Below, piece by piece: positions 15,138 to 25,381 of a stretch of DNA of 64,000 nucleotides; position 1 is the stretch's first letter; every line of letters begins with the position of its first letter. The notes under the pieces were generated by a model. It was not told where the DNA came from, did not search any database, and worked only from the letters and a program-made list of their open reading frames with translations. The stretch is from the NCBI GenBank assembly GCA_029263195.1, contig JAJCXX010000054.1, forward strand, positions 1 to 64,000, in the 5' to 3' direction. Source of the DNA: Acidimicrobiales bacterium (GTDB lineage Bacteria > Actinomycetota > Acidimicrobiia > Acidimicrobiales > Aldehydirespiratoraceae). The position numbers were made by a program, and so were the translations under genes.

Positions 15138-17855
15138 ATGGCCGACCACTTCACACGCCAACTCCCCGATCTCGATCCAACCGAGACCAAGGAGTGGGTC
15201 GAATCACTCGATGCCATCGTTGCAGCCGAGGGCCGGTCCCGCGCTCGCTACCTGGTCGCAACGCTGCTGGAGAGGGCAAATGAGCTCCAGATTGGCGTTC
15301 CGCCGACGACCTCCACTCCCTACATCAACACGATTCCGGCCGAAGAACAGCCGTTCTTCCCTGGCGACGAAGATATCGAACGTCGCGTTCGGGCCTTCAT
15401 TCGCTGGAACGCCGCTGCCATGGTCATTCGAGCCAACAAGATCGCCGACGGGATAGGCGGGCACCTGTCGACCTACGCCTCCTCGGCGTCGCTCTACGAA
15501 GTGGGATTCAATCACTTCTTCCGGGGCAAGGAAGACGGCCTCGCGGGCGACCACGTCTACTTCCAGGGCCATGCCGCTCCCGGCATTTACGCCAGGGCCT
15601 TTCTCGAGGGGCGCCTCACCGAGGAACAACTCGACAACTACCGGATGGAGGTCGGAGGCAACGGACTCTCGAGCTATCCCCACCCGAGACTCATGCCCGA
15701 CTTCTGGGAGTATCCCACCGTGTCGATGGGGCTCGGCCCGATCAACTCGATCTACCACGCCCGTTTCAACAAGTACCTGTTGCAGCGACGAATCGAGGAC
15801 ACCTCACAGTCCAACGTTTGGAGCTTCCTGGGCGACGGCGAATGTGACGAACCCGAAACCCTCGGCGCCATTTCGCTGGCGGGCCGATCCGATCTCGGCA
15901 ACCTCAAGTGGGTCATCAACTGCAACCTCCAGCGTCTCGACGGCCCGGTGCGCGGCAACGGCAAGGTGATCCAGGAACTCGAGGGTGTGTTTCGTGGGGC
16001 CGGATGGAACGTCATCAAGGTCATCTGGGGTAGTCGGTGGGACGAACTTCTGCAGCGTGATGTCGATGGCGTATTGCTCAACAAGATGAACGCCACCGTC
16101 GACGGCGAGTTCCAGCGTTTCGCGGTCGAGAGCGGCGACTACGTGCGCGAGCATTTCTTCGGTCCCGACCCCCGCCTTCGACAATTGGTCGAACATCTCT
16201 CGGACGACGATCTGAAGTCTCTCCCACGCGGTGGCCACGACTACGACAAGCTCTACTCGGCGTTCAAGGCCGCCAGCGAGGTCGAGGAGCAACCCACTGT
16301 GATTCTCGCCAAGACTATCAAGGGCTGGACTCTCGGAAAGGGATTCGAGGGTCGAAACTCGACGCATTCCATCAAGAAGATGACCAACGCCCAACTCCTG
16401 GACTTGCGCGAGCGGCTCCACATGGAGGATGAGATCCCCGAAGAGGCCCTCGCCGATGGGTGGCCTCCTTACTTCCGACCCTCCCCTGATTCCGTCGAGA
16501 TGCAATACATGAGCGAACGTCGGCGAGCTCTCGACGGGCCGTTGCCTTCGAGGATGATTCGAGATCGACGTCCCATCACTCTTCCTTCGCCTGCCATCTT
16601 CCAGGACCTGCAAAAGGGTTCGGCGGGCCGGGCCGTGTCGACCACCATGGCCTTCACTTCGCTGCTGCGCGACCTACTGCGCGACGATTCGTTCGGCCCG
16701 CGGGTAGTCCCGATCGTTCCCGATGAGGCCCGCACATTCGGCATGGACAGCCTCTTTCGGGAGTTCAAGATCTATGCCTCTCGGGGCCAGCTCTATGAGC
16801 CGGTCGATCACGAACTGCTGCTCTCCTACACCGAGAGCAAGGACGGTCAGATTCTCGAAGAAGGCATCACCGAAGGCGGATCAACGGCCAGTTGGATCGC
16901 CGCCGCCACGTCCTACGCCAACAGCGGTGTCCCAATGGTTCCGTTCTTCACGTTCTACTCGATGTTCGGATTCCAGCGAGTCGGCGACATGCTCTGGGGT
17001 GCCGCCGACTCGCGGGCCCGCGGATTTCTCATGGGAGCCACCGCCGGCCGCACCACGCTCCCGGGTGAGGGCCTTCAGCACCAGGACGGCCACAGCCATC
17101 TGCTCGCCTCGACCGTTCCCACCTGCGAGGCCTACGACCCGGCGTTCGCTTACGAATTGGCCGCTGTTGTCGACGAGGGGCTTCGTCGCATGTATCCGCC
17201 TCGTGCGGCCGATGGCGAAGACATCTACTACTACATCTCGATCTACAACGAGAACTACGAACAGCCACCGCGCCCCGACCACGTAGCCGATTCCGACATC
17301 ACCAGTGGTCTCTACAAGTGGGTGGACGGGCCCGACAAGGGTTCACGCCGGGCCACCATCCTCTTCTCGGGACCGTCCCAGGGAGCGGCTCGAGACGCCC
17401 GGGAATTCCTGAGCGAACGCCACGACATCTCGGCCGAACTCTGGAGTGCGACGTCCTACAAGAGATTGCGGGCCGAGGCCCTCGATGTCGAGCGCCACAA
17501 CCGCCTCCATCCGATGGCCACCCCCGCGATCTCCGATGTCGCCCGCAAGCTCTCCGACACCGACGGCCCCATCGTCGCCATTACCGACTACCTCACCATG
17601 GTTCCAGACCAGATCGCACGGTGGACTCCAAGACCACTCCATGTGCTCGGCACCGACGGCTTCGGACGATCCGACACGAGAGAGGCTCTGCGCAGCTTCT
17701 TCGAGGTGGACGCTGCCCACATCGTGGTGGCGGTGCTGTCGGCCATGGTCGAGACCGGCGAAGCCTCTCTCGAAGAAGTGGCCGCCGCCATTCAGTTCTA
17801 CGACATCAACCCCGATCGGATCGACCCCACGGGCGTGAGAGTCGAACCCATCTGA
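15138..17855 (+). CDS. aceE: Pyruvate dehydrogenase E1, homodimeric type
   Basis: 905 residues, the usual length of AceE. It decarboxylates pyruvate with thiamine diphosphate and acetylates the lipoyl group of E2. The ThDP motif is visible as [12 protein letters not shown]...[16 protein letters not shown] from about residue 232. Other landmarks are HGGH-like loops, [18 protein letters not shown] and a C-terminal transketolase-like domain with [19 protein letters not shown] 15138 is preceded by GGAAGGATGGAG; an upstream in-frame ATG at 15105 lacks such a site. E2, E3 and the lipoate enzymes lie 5-10 kb away on the other strand. Confidence 0.97.
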   Translation: MADHFTRQLPDLDPTETKEWVESLDAIVAAEGRSRARYLVATLLERANELQIGVPPTTSTPYINTIPAEEQPFFPGDEDIERRVRAFIRWNAAAMVIRANKIADGIGGHLSTYASSASLYEVGFNHFFRGKEDGLAGDHVYFQGHAAPGIYARAFLEGRLTEEQLDNYRMEVGGNGLSSYPHPRLMPDFWEYPTVSMGLGPINSIYHARFNKYLLQRRIEDTSQSNVWSFLGDGECDEPETLGAISLAGRSDLGNLKWVINCNLQRLDGPVRGNGKVIQELEGVFRGAGWNVIKVIWGSRWDELLQRDVDGVLLNKMNATVDGEFQRFAVESGDYVREHFFGPDPRLRQLVEHLSDDDLKSLPRGGHDYDKLYSAFKAASEVEEQPTVILAKTIKGWTLGKGFEGRNSTHSIKKMTNAQLLDLRERLHMEDEIPEEALADGWPPYFRPSPDSVEMQYMSERRRALDGPLPSRMIRDRRPITLPSPAIFQDLQKGSAGRAVSTTMAFTSLLRDLLRDDSFGPRVVPIVPDEARTFGMDSLFREFKIYASRGQLYEPVDHELLLSYTESKDGQILEEGITEGGSTASWIAAATSYANSGVPMVPFFTFYSMFGFQRVGDMLWGAADSRARGFLMGATAGRTTLPGEGLQHQDGHSHLLASTVPTCEAYDPAFAYELAAVVDEGLRRMYPPRAADGEDIYYYISIYNENYEQPPRPDHVADSDITSGLYKWVDGPDKGSRRATILFSGPSQGAARDAREFLSERHDISAELWSATSYKRLRAEALDVERHNRLHPMATPAISDVARKLSDTDGPIVAITDYLTMVPDQIARWTPRPLHVLGTDGFGRSDTREALRSFFEVDAAHIVVAVLSAMVETGEASLEEVAAAIQFYDINPDRIDPTGVRVEPI

Positions 17856-17872
17856 GTTCACGATCTGCTGGC

Positions 17873-17878
17873 TAGTAT
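17873..17878 (+). promoter_or_regulatory. -10 element of a probable leaderless promoter
   Basis: TAGTAT ends six bases before ATG 17885, so transcription would start at or next to the A of the start codon; no Shine-Dalgarno is present. Confidence 0.55.
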
Positions 17879-17884
17879 CCGTCG

Positions 17885-18466
17885 ATGCCCCGAGGAACTC
17901 TGGCCGTCACCGGCGACGCCGATTCCGACCATCTGGTCAACACCGATCCGCTCGCACTCGTTCTCGGCATGCTCCTCGACCAGCAGGTCCCGATGGAGTG
18001 GGCCTTCAAGGGTCCTCTTAGGCTGGTTGACCGAATGGGCGAGTCGCTCGATGCTCGCCGCATCGCCGAGTTCGATCCCGACGACTTCTCGGCGATGGTT
18101 CGGGAGAAGCCTGCTCTTCATCGATACCCCGGTTCCATGGCCACCAGGATCCAAGCGCTCTGCCAGCACCTGATCGAAGAATACGACGGCGACACCGCGG
18201 CGATCTGGAGAGGCGTCCGTAGCGCCGATGTCGTATTCGAGAGGCTTGTGTCGCTTCCCGGCTACGGGGAAGAGAAGTCGCGGATATTCGTCGCCATTCT
18301 CGCCAAGCGATTCTCCAAGACTCCAAAGGGTTGGGAAGTCGCCGCTGGCGCGTTCTCCGACCAACAGCCTCGATCGGTGGCCGACATCGATGGCCCCGAA
18401 GCGCTCAGCCGAGTGAGAGACTGGAAGAAGGCTCAGAAAGCAGCCGGTCGGACCAAGTCCGACTAG
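17885..18466 (+). CDS. HhH-GPD-type base-excision DNA repair protein
   Basis: 193 residues with the all-helical HhH-GPD layout: NTDPLALVLGMLLDQQVPMEWAF at 21-43, then ALCQHLIEEY, and the hairpin region SLPGYGEEKSRIFVAILAK (about 122-140). The FeS-binding cysteines of endonuclease III are absent. In this actinobacterial subfamily the usual catalytic Lys/Asp pair of EndoIII is not obvious, so the lesion specificity, or even activity, is unclear. It has a leaderless-type start and ends in a 4-base convergent overlap with the hydrolase gene. Confidence 0.75.
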   Translation: MPRGTLAVTGDADSDHLVNTDPLALVLGMLLDQQVPMEWAFKGPLRLVDRMGESLDARRIAEFDPDDFSAMVREKPALHRYPGSMATRIQALCQHLIEEYDGDTAAIWRGVRSADVVFERLVSLPGYGEEKSRIFVAILAKRFSKTPKGWEVAAGAFSDQQPRSVADIDGPEALSRVRDWKKAQKAAGRTKSD

Positions 18467-19236
18467 CGGTCTTCCCCGGCGACGAGCCAGGCCCTCTGAC
18501 GATCTAGCCACCCGAGCAGCACCGCTATCGCTCTCGGGTCGTGGCGCAGGTGATGAGCGCCGCCGCCAATGATTCTCAGGTCGGCCGAGCCATGGCTGTC
18601 GGCCACCACGCGAGCGTCGAACACCGGAACGGTCTCATCGTCGCGGCCGTGGAGGATCAACAATTCGCGCGGCGCCATTCGCGACGCAGCGTCCGATGTC
18701 CTCACCGATCGCAAACCCGCAGACCACTCCTCGATTGATTCCGGGAAGTCAGGATCGCGTACGACGCCGATCTCGCGCGCCAACACCAGCAGCTTTCGAG
18801 GATTTCGGGCCCAGTCCTCGAAGTCGGCCGGAGAAGCAACCGCTGCGACACCTAGAATGCCGTCGTCGTCGGCTGCCACCTGAATGGCCAATGCTCCGCC
18901 GGTGCCGAAACCGAGGATCCAGACGCCGTCGACCGGAACCGATTCGCGCAGATGCGCCACCGCCCCCTTCAGGTCGCTGATCCATCCGTTCAGAGAGAAG
19001 TTGCCCTGCGATTCCGCCACCCCACGACTCGAGTACGCGAGAACCGCCCAGCCAGACTCCGTCGCGAAGCGGTCGGCCAATTCAGGGAAGCTCGATGTCG
19101 AGTTGATACCGCCGCCCACTTCGGCTGGGAAGCCATGGGCGATCACGAGGCCCGGTTGGCAGGTCGGATGGATCTGAGTTGGTCGGGCGAGGTGAGCCGC
19201 GAGCTCGACTCCCTCGACTGTGAACCGGCGATCCAT
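18463..19236 (-). CDS. Alpha/beta hydrolase
   Basis: 257 residues: a dienelactone-hydrolase/BAAT-like alpha/beta hydrolase. The oxyanion strand is GLVIAHGFPAE (near 28-38) and the nucleophile elbow is in WILGFGTGGALA, where the usual GxSxG reads GFGTGG: Ser is replaced by Thr. The acid Asp is probably in LILHGRDDETVPV and the His in GGGAHHLRHDP. The Thr at the nucleophile position is odd and may mean altered or no catalysis. It lies downstream of a structured 210-bp region, which could be its leader. Confidence 0.75.
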   Translation of the reverse strand: MDRRFTVEGVELAAHLARPTQIHPTCQPGLVIAHGFPAEVGGGINSTSSFPELADRFATESGWAVLAYSSRGVAESQGNFSLNGWISDLKGAVAHLRESVPVDGVWILGFGTGGALAIQVAADDDGILGVAAVASPADFEDWARNPRKLLVLAREIGVVRDPDFPESIEEWSAGLRSVRTSDAASRMAPRELLILHGRDDETVPVFDARVVADSHGSADLRIIGGGAHHLRHDPRAIAVLLGWLDRQRAWLVAGEDR

Positions 19237-19266
19237 TTCGCGCAGACTATCGCCCAGCGCGCCGAT

Positions 19267-19480
19267 GCCGGGGCAATAGCCCCGGCACCGGGCAGTTGAT
19301 CACTGGAAACCCTGGGAGGCCCTTTGTGGTCGGCGTGACGACTACCGACGGTCGATCCCAGGGGTGGAGCTGGCGGGAATTCGCCAGTAGGTCCAGCGGC
19401 CGTAGCTAGCGGCCAGCCACCTCCAAGGTCACAGAACTACTACCAGTCAGTTGGACCACCTCCTCTCTCTTGGTGGAACC
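19267..19480 (-). ncRNA. Candidate structured RNA or leader with a 14-codon CTG reading frame
   Basis: This gap holds nested perfect inverted repeats: 19310-19317/19356-19363 (8 bp) enclosing 19329-19333/19345-19349, 19370-19375/19382-19387 (6 bp), 19398-19402/19410-19414, 19456-19460/19472-19476, and 19267-19274/19279-19286 (8 bp GC stem). On the minus strand AGGAGGTGG (19464-19456) is a full Shine-Dalgarno, partly sequestered by a hairpin, followed six bases on by a CTG-initiated frame to TAG 19406 (TGSSSVTLEVAGR after the start). Its T-rich codons are unlike the surrounding genes. I do not recognise a known RNA family. It could be a translated leader of the hydrolase gene or an independent small RNA; direction is favoured by the ribosome-binding site only. 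Confidence 0.4.
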
Positions 19481-19510
19481 AGTGAACCACAATTCGCGGC
19501 ACTAGATCGA

Positions 19511-19957
19511 CTAATTCTTCTGATCTGGCTCTCGTTCGAGCGCACCAATGGCCTGCAGATATCGCGTCTGAAGTTCGAGCACGCAGACGACATCGACCGG
19601 GTCGGGTCCGTTCTCCGAAAGAGACCGCGCTACGACGGCATCGATCGCGGCCTCATCAACGGGAACCGCACTGTCGTCGATCGCCGACTCTCCACCCAGC
19701 TCTTCTCCGTGGCGCGACGACAATCCGGTAGCCGAAAACCAGTCGAGATGCCACGAGAGCACACGCGCCACGTCGGAGTAACTGAGCCGGGCCGTGACCT
19801 CGTCAGGTAGCCGATCGGCGATCCATTCGACGGCGTCAGGCAGCTCGTAGATGGCCGGCCGGCTCTGGCCGGCCATACGCCCAACTACGCGGCCGACCGC
19901 CACCAGCGCTATCACCACAACGAGAATCCCGCCGACGACGAGAAATAGAAGGTTCAT
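19511..19957 (-). CDS. Hypothetical single-pass membrane protein
   Basis: 148 residues. One N-terminal membrane helix (3-26, LLFLVVGGILVVVIALVAVG) precedes a soluble acidic domain with AIYELPDAVEWIADRLPDEVTARLSYSDVARVL; this part is helical and conserved-looking. No catalytic motif is recognisable and no function can be assigned. The start is 26 bases downstream of the acyl-CoA dehydrogenase stop on the same strand, so the two may be cotranscribed. Confidence 0.65.
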   Translation of the reverse strand: MNLLFLVVGGILVVVIALVAVGRVVGRMAGQSRPAIYELPDAVEWIADRLPDEVTARLSYSDVARVLSWHLDWFSATGLSSRHGEELGGESAIDDSAVPVDEAAIDAVVARSLSENGPDPVDVVCVLELQTRYLQAIGALEREPDQKN

Positions 19958-19982
19958 CGGCTGACGGCCGGCGCCTGACCTC

Positions 19983-21098
19983 TCAGATACCGATTCGCTG
20001 AGCGAGGAGTTCGCGGTGATAGGTGGGGTCGCCGAACATGAGCTCGGACGACTTGGCCCGCTTGAAATAGAGGTGCGCCGGATGCTCCCACGTGAATCCG
20101 ATGCCGCCGTGAATCTGGATGTTCTCGGCCGAAGCGTGGAAGTAGGCCTCGGAGCAGTAGCTCTTGGCGAGGGACGCGACCTGAGGCAATTCGTCGTTCA
20201 TCTCTGCCGCGCACCAACCGGCGTAGTAAGCCGCCGATTTGGCCGATTCGACCTCCAGCAGCATGTCGGCGCACTTGTGCTTGATGGCCTGGAAGGATCC
20301 GATTGGTCGACCGAATTGAACCCGGACCTTGGCGTATTCAACCGACATGTCGAGACACATCTGAGCTCCACCGACCTGCTCGGCAGCGAGTGCGACCGCA
20401 GCCAGATCGAGTACCTGCTCCAGAACCGCCCACCCTCCACCGTCGGTACCGATCAGAGTGCCGGACACGCCCGAGAATTCGATCTTGGCCTGCTTGCGGG
20501 TCTGGTCCATGGTCGACAAGGCGGTGCGAGTGATGCCGTCGGACTGAGGGTCGACCGCGAAGAGCGAAACGCCGTTGTCGGTACGTGCGGCCACGATGAG
20601 CAGCCCGGCGGTGTGACCATCGATCACGTAGGACTTGGTGCCGTCGAGGTTCCAACCATCAGCCGATGCGGTGGCCGCCATGGTGATGCCCGCCTCATCC
20701 CATCGGCCGCTTTCTTCGGTGAATGCCAGAGCGGCAATGGTCTCGCCGGCCGCAATTCCGGGAAGGTGAGTCTGCATCGCGGACTCGTCACCCGAGAGAA
20801 GCAGGGCATTGGCGGCCAGCACCACCGACGAGAAGTAGGGCGCACAGAGGAGCGAGCGACCCATCTCCTCGAGAATCACGATCAACTCGACGAAGCCGAA
20901 ACCCTGCCCGCCGTATTCCTCCGGTATGGCGATGGCCTGCAAGCCCATCTGCTCGGCCATCTGATTCCAGACGTCGGGGTCGTATCCCTGCTCCGTGTCC
21001 ATCTGCTCGCGAACGGCTGCCTCAGACGACTTGTCGTCGAGGAAACTCCGGACGAACTCACGTAGCTGTTCCTGTTCGTCGCTGAAGGCGAAGTTCAC
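19983..21098 (-). CDS. Acyl-CoA dehydrogenase family protein
   Basis: 371 residues from GTG 21098 (AGGAG eight bases upstream; the fold starts at NFAFSDEQEQLREFVRSFL). It has the three-part ACAD fold: helical N-domain, middle beta domain with LAFTEESGRWDEAGI, and C-domain with VQFGRPIGSFQAIKHKCADM and IQIHGGIGFTWEHPAHLYFKR. The C-terminal EGT catalytic loop of MCAD-type enzymes is replaced by FGDPT, so the base must come from another position or the protein is a partner subunit, as in heterotetrameric actinobacterial FadE enzymes. Substrate unknown. Confidence 0.88.
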   Translation of the reverse strand: MNFAFSDEQEQLREFVRSFLDDKSSEAAVREQMDTEQGYDPDVWNQMAEQMGLQAIAIPEEYGGQGFGFVELIVILEEMGRSLLCAPYFSSVVLAANALLLSGDESAMQTHLPGIAAGETIAALAFTEESGRWDEAGITMAATASADGWNLDGTKSYVIDGHTAGLLIVAARTDNGVSLFAVDPQSDGITRTALSTMDQTRKQAKIEFSGVSGTLIGTDGGGWAVLEQVLDLAAVALAAEQVGGAQMCLDMSVEYAKVRVQFGRPIGSFQAIKHKCADMLLEVESAKSAAYYAGWCAAEMNDELPQVASLAKSYCSEAYFHASAENIQIHGGIGFTWEHPAHLYFKRAKSSELMFGDPTYHRELLAQRIGI

Positions 21099-21206
21099 GC
21101 TGGTGCTCCTGTGCTCGGGTGCTTTCGGTAGGCTCGGCCACCGGTTGATGCGGAACCCTACACAGATCGGCGAATCGAATTCAACTCGTGATGTGTACAC
21201 AGGTGC

Positions 21207-21212
21207 TACGAT
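21207..21212 (+). promoter_or_regulatory. -10 element of a probable leaderless promoter for the toxin-antitoxin unit
   Basis: TACGAT ends six bases before ATG 21219, spacing that places the transcription start on the start codon. Confidence 0.5.
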
Positions 21213-21218
21213 CGAACG

Positions 21219-21515
21219 ATGGAGACGATCGGTGTTCGAGAATTGAGAAACCAGGTGGCCGCGGTGGTTCGCCGGGCCGGCAGCGGCGAGCGCGTTGTGA
21301 TCACTGTCGACGGGCAACCCGTGGCCCAGTTGGGGCCCATCGAGCCCACTGGCTCGCCTACGCTCCACGACCTTGCGGCCGCGGGACTTATTCGTCTTCC
21401 GGGACGCACCATCCGCGCCGAATCTCCGGCGCCGGCGTCGATTCCGATCGACAGCCAACCAGGCCGAGTGGTTGCAGAGCTACGCGGCGACACGACGAGA
21501 CGCACCCGCCGGTGA
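21219..21515 (+). CDS. Phd/YefM-type antitoxin
   Basis: 98 residues. METIGVRELRNQVAAVVRRA is the typical Phd/YefM N-terminal strand-helix DNA-binding region, followed by GERVVITVDGQPVAQLGPIE. The C-terminal half, which would bind the toxin, is Pro/Arg-rich and disordered. The stop overlaps the toxin start as GTGA. As usual in such pairs it should repress its own promoter. Confidence 0.85.
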   Translation: METIGVRELRNQVAAVVRRAGSGERVVITVDGQPVAQLGPIEPTGSPTLHDLAAAGLIRLPGRTIRAESPAPASIPIDSQPGRVVAELRGDTTRRTRR

Positions 21516-21925
21516 CGCTCGCTCTCGATCCCTCCGCCCTCATTCAGCGCTACGTCGCCGGGCCACATCGGGACCTTGTTATCGCTGCGATGGACGCCGA
21601 CCCGGTCTGGTGCGCCAGCGAGTTGGCCAGGACTGAACTATTGATAGCCATGCACCGACTCGCCGGGAGTCAGATCACCGCCCAGGATCTGTGGGCATCG
21701 GCCCGAGACGACTGGGACACCTTCGTAGTGGTCCCAGTCGACAAGTTGTGCCTCGCGACTGCTGTCGAAATCGGAGCTACCTACGGAGTCCGCAGCGTTG
21801 ATGCAATCCATCTGGCGGCCGCCGACCGCCTGCCCAGACCGGTCAAGTATGCAACCCTCGAATCGGGTCAGATTCCCGCCGCCGCGGCTCTGGGATTCGA
21901 AGTAGTTTCACCGGCTGTCCAGTGA
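21512..21925 (+). CDS. VapC-like PIN-domain toxin
   Basis: 137 residues from GTG 21512, overlapping the antitoxin by four bases. PIN-domain acidic residues are visible: Asp in LALDPSALIQRYV (N-terminal), Glu in ELARTELLIAMHRL and Asp in VRSVDAIHLAAADRL. It is a probable Mg-dependent ribonuclease held inactive by the upstream antitoxin. Its own stop overlaps the next gene by four bases, so the HAD/membrane protein is coupled to this module. Confidence 0.88.
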   Translation: MTLALDPSALIQRYVAGPHRDLVIAAMDADPVWCASELARTELLIAMHRLAGSQITAQDLWASARDDWDTFVVVPVDKLCLATAVEIGATYGVRSVDAIHLAAADRLPRPVKYATLESGQIPAAAALGFEVVSPAVQ

Positions 21926-23337
21926 CTGAATCGATCCAACCCCACGAGGCAATCGACCAGGTTCGTTCCACGCCTCCCGACAACACCCTCATCGTCGACC
22001 TCGACCACACCCTCCACCTCGGCAACTCGACCGAGGACTTCATTGACCTCGCCTCGCCGGCCACGATCGCCGCTACCGGACTCTCCATTCTCGAGGCCAT
22101 CCGGCCTTGGAGGTCGCGCCGCGATCCCGTGGCAAGTCGAGATCACTGGAGAGTCGCCTTCGTCACAATGTTCTTTCCATGGACACTGTGGCGCTGGCGG
22201 CAACGAAGCCGGACCAGCCAGACTTGGAACGAACCGCTTCTCGCAGCAGTCCAAGCGCACGCCGGTCGGGTGGTCGTGGCCTCCAACGGTTTTCGAATCA
22301 CCGTCGGTCCACGGGTCCGCCGACGCCTCCCCGACGTCGAGATCATCGCCCGACGACTTCTGGCTCGCGGCCCACGCCACGACGACAAGTCCGAGCGGGT
22401 GATCGAACTCCTCGGCACTGATGTGGTGGCCCAATCCACAGTCATCACCGACAGCGAGGACGACGCCGACCTTCTCGACGCCTGCCGCCTTCCGATCCTG
22501 TTGACCTGGCCCGACTCCGACTGGCAAGGAGCGTTGCGATCGGCCTACGTGCCGCTGCGGTACACCGCCGCCAAGCACGGCAAGCGGTCTCTCCTGTGGA
22601 CGATTCTTCTCGACGACCTGCCCCTGATCGTCATCGTGACCGCTATCAGTGCTCAGTCTCCTGCGAGAGCGGCACTGTCGGCACTCGCGATGCTGCTGGC
22701 AATCAGATCCGTGTACGACTCGGGCTACAACGAGAACGATCATCTCCAGCGTGAGTCCGAGCCCAGTCCCAATGTCCGGGATGAAGCGCTCAGGCATCGC
22801 CACTCCGTACCCGGTCTGCCTGTATTCGGTTGGGCCGTCGCCGCCACATCGATCTCTGCGTTGGTGGCAAACCCCGCCGATCTCATCGCACCATTCGACC
22901 ACGGGTCATCGCGCCGGTGGTGGGCGCTCCTCGTGGGGTTCTCCGTTCTGGCGGCACTGCGAATCGCGTTTGCGGTCTTCAATCGCCTTGCTGTTGGTCA
23001 GCGCCGTTGGGTTCACCCGCTCATTCAACTGGCACGATACGGCGTCTTCGCCGCAACGTTTTCCATCACCGGCGTGGGCCGAGTCGCGCTGTTTGCTCAG
23101 TTGGTCTACCGCATAGTCCCCTACGCGATCTACCGCTCTCCCCGCAGCGCCGACCGCTACCCGTCGGGGCCCTGGGCGGTGATCCGACTGGTCGTTTTCT
23201 TGGCGTTGGTACCGCTGGCACTGCCGATTTCCGGTCGAGAATTGGCGGTCGGAGCAACCGTTCTGGCGTGGCTCCTCCTGCGAAGCCGTCGCGACCTGCG
23301 TCGACTTTTGCGAAGTGCGGCGGATCGAGGAGTGTGA
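21922..23337 (+). CDS. HAD-like phosphatase fused to a multi-helix membrane domain
   Basis: 471 residues from GTG 21922. Residues 1-205 form a HAD domain: motif I IVDLDHTLHLGNST (DxDxT at 27-31), motif II VVVASNG (near 117) and motif IV TDSEDDADLLDA (about 178). Residues about 220-460 contain 7-8 hydrophobic helices with a polar loop YDSGYNENDHLQRES that recalls the Asp-rich prenyl-diphosphate loop of UbiA-type prenyltransferases. HAD-UbiA fusions act in polyprenyl-phosphate sugar metabolism in actinobacteria; that assignment is tentative. It overlaps vapC by four bases. Confidence 0.65.
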   Translation: MTESIQPHEAIDQVRSTPPDNTLIVDLDHTLHLGNSTEDFIDLASPATIAATGLSILEAIRPWRSRRDPVASRDHWRVAFVTMFFPWTLWRWRQRSRTSQTWNEPLLAAVQAHAGRVVVASNGFRITVGPRVRRRLPDVEIIARRLLARGPRHDDKSERVIELLGTDVVAQSTVITDSEDDADLLDACRLPILLTWPDSDWQGALRSAYVPLRYTAAKHGKRSLLWTILLDDLPLIVIVTAISAQSPARAALSALAMLLAIRSVYDSGYNENDHLQRESEPSPNVRDEALRHRHSVPGLPVFGWAVAATSISALVANPADLIAPFDHGSSRRWWALLVGFSVLAALRIAFAVFNRLAVGQRRWVHPLIQLARYGVFAATFSITGVGRVALFAQLVYRIVPYAIYRSPRSADRYPSGPWAVIRLVVFLALVPLALPISGRELAVGATVLAWLLLRSRRDLRRLLRSAADRGV

Positions 23338-23366
23338 TTTCTCCTATGGCCGTAGTGCTAAACCCC
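23337..23366. promoter_or_regulatory. suf-locus dyad motif, copy A (before sufC1)
   Basis: Pattern ATTT-N3-CTA-N6-TAGTGCTAA on the plus strand, with half-sites TTnnnnCTA / TAGnnnnAA. It lies 23 bases upstream of sufC1. The same pattern with identical spacing occurs before sufD (28335) and sufB (30852). A -10-like TACACT follows at 23376-23381. Confidence 0.65.
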
Positions 23367-23388
23367 GCTCGCCAATACACTCAGCGCC

Positions 23389-24140
<752 letters not shown>

Positions 24141-24144
<4 letters not shown>

Positions 24145-25370
24145 ATCTCCCCTCCAAAATCATCGAGGACTTCCCCGTCCTGCGACAGACCGTCGATGGC
24201 AAGCGGCTCGTCTATCTCGACTCGGCCAACACCTCCCAGAAGCCTCAGTGCGTCATCGACGCCATGACCAACTACTACGAGACGATCAACGCCAACGTCC
24301 ATCGAGGCTCTTATCGCCTAGCCGTTCAGGCCACAGACGCCCTCGAAGGGGCCCGGGCGAAAGTGGCGCAATTCATCAACGCCGGCTCGGCAGCCGAAGT
24401 GGTATTCACCAAGAACGCCACCGAAGCCATGAACCTGCTGGCGCGAACCTGGGGACACGCCAACCTCGGCGAATCCGATGTGGTGGTTCTGTCCGAGATG
24501 GAGCACCACGCCAACATCGTGCCGTGGCACATGCTCGCCGCCGAAAAGGGATTCGAACTTCGTTGGATCCCGGTCGGACCAGAAGGACGCCTCCAGCTCG
24601 ATTCGCTCGACCGACTCCTCGACGGCGCCACACTCCTCAGCGTCACCGCCATGTCCAACGTCCTCGGAACGATCAACCCGATTCCCGAACTGGCCGATGC
24701 CGCCCACCGACACGGCGCACTCATCTCCGTCGATGCCAGCCAATACGTGCCCCACGTGGCCACGGATGTCCAAGCAATGGGCGCCGATTTCCTGGTGTTC
24801 ACGGGCCACAAGCTGCTCGGACCCACCGGAATCGGTGTGCTCTGGGGCCGACCCGAACTCCTCGAGGCCATGCCGCCGTTCCTGGGTGGTGGAGAGATGA
24901 TCCTCAACGTCACGAAAGAGGGCTTCACCACAGCCGACGTGCCCTGGAAGTTCGAGGCCGGCACGCCCATGGTCGCCGAGGCAGTGGGGCTCGCCGCGGC
25001 CGTCGACTACCTCAATGTGCTGGGCATGGACGAAATCAGGGCTCATGAGACCAAGCTCACCGCCTATGCGATGCGCTGCCTCAAATCGCGCTACGCCGAC
25101 ACGATTACGATCCACGGACCATCAGAGCCCGCCGAACGCGGCGGCGTTCTTTCGTTCGAGTTCGGCGATGTCCATCCCCACGACGTAGCCCAGGTGCTTG
25201 ATGAGGCGGGAATCTGTGTCAGGGCCGGCCACCACTGCGCCAAGCCTCTGATGCGTGTGCTCGGAGTGCCGGCATCATCACGAGCCTCGCTCTACCTCTA
25301 CAACAATGAGTCCGATGTCGACGCCCTCGCCGATGCTCTCGAGCGGGCCGACGAAATTTTCTCGCTCTAG
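24141..25370 (+). CDS. sufS: Cysteine desulfurase SufS
   Basis: 409-residue PLP enzyme that takes sulfur from cysteine for Fe-S cluster assembly. PLP-binding Lys224 lies in FTGHKLLGPTGIGVLWG; the persulfide Cys366 lies in VRAGHHCAKPLM; SEMEHHANIVPW and NEVLGTINPI-type motifs mark group II desulfurases. It is translationally coupled to sufC1 upstream and followed 11 bases later by sufU, its sulfur acceptor. Confidence 0.96.
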
Positions 25371-25381
25371 GAGACGTGACC

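Noticed and set aside
19452-19470. Resemblance of GGACCACCTCCTCTCT to the 3' end of 16S rRNA
   Set aside because: Only the anti-Shine-Dalgarno core matches; the flanks do not, and the opposite strand is better explained as an extended ribosome-binding site.
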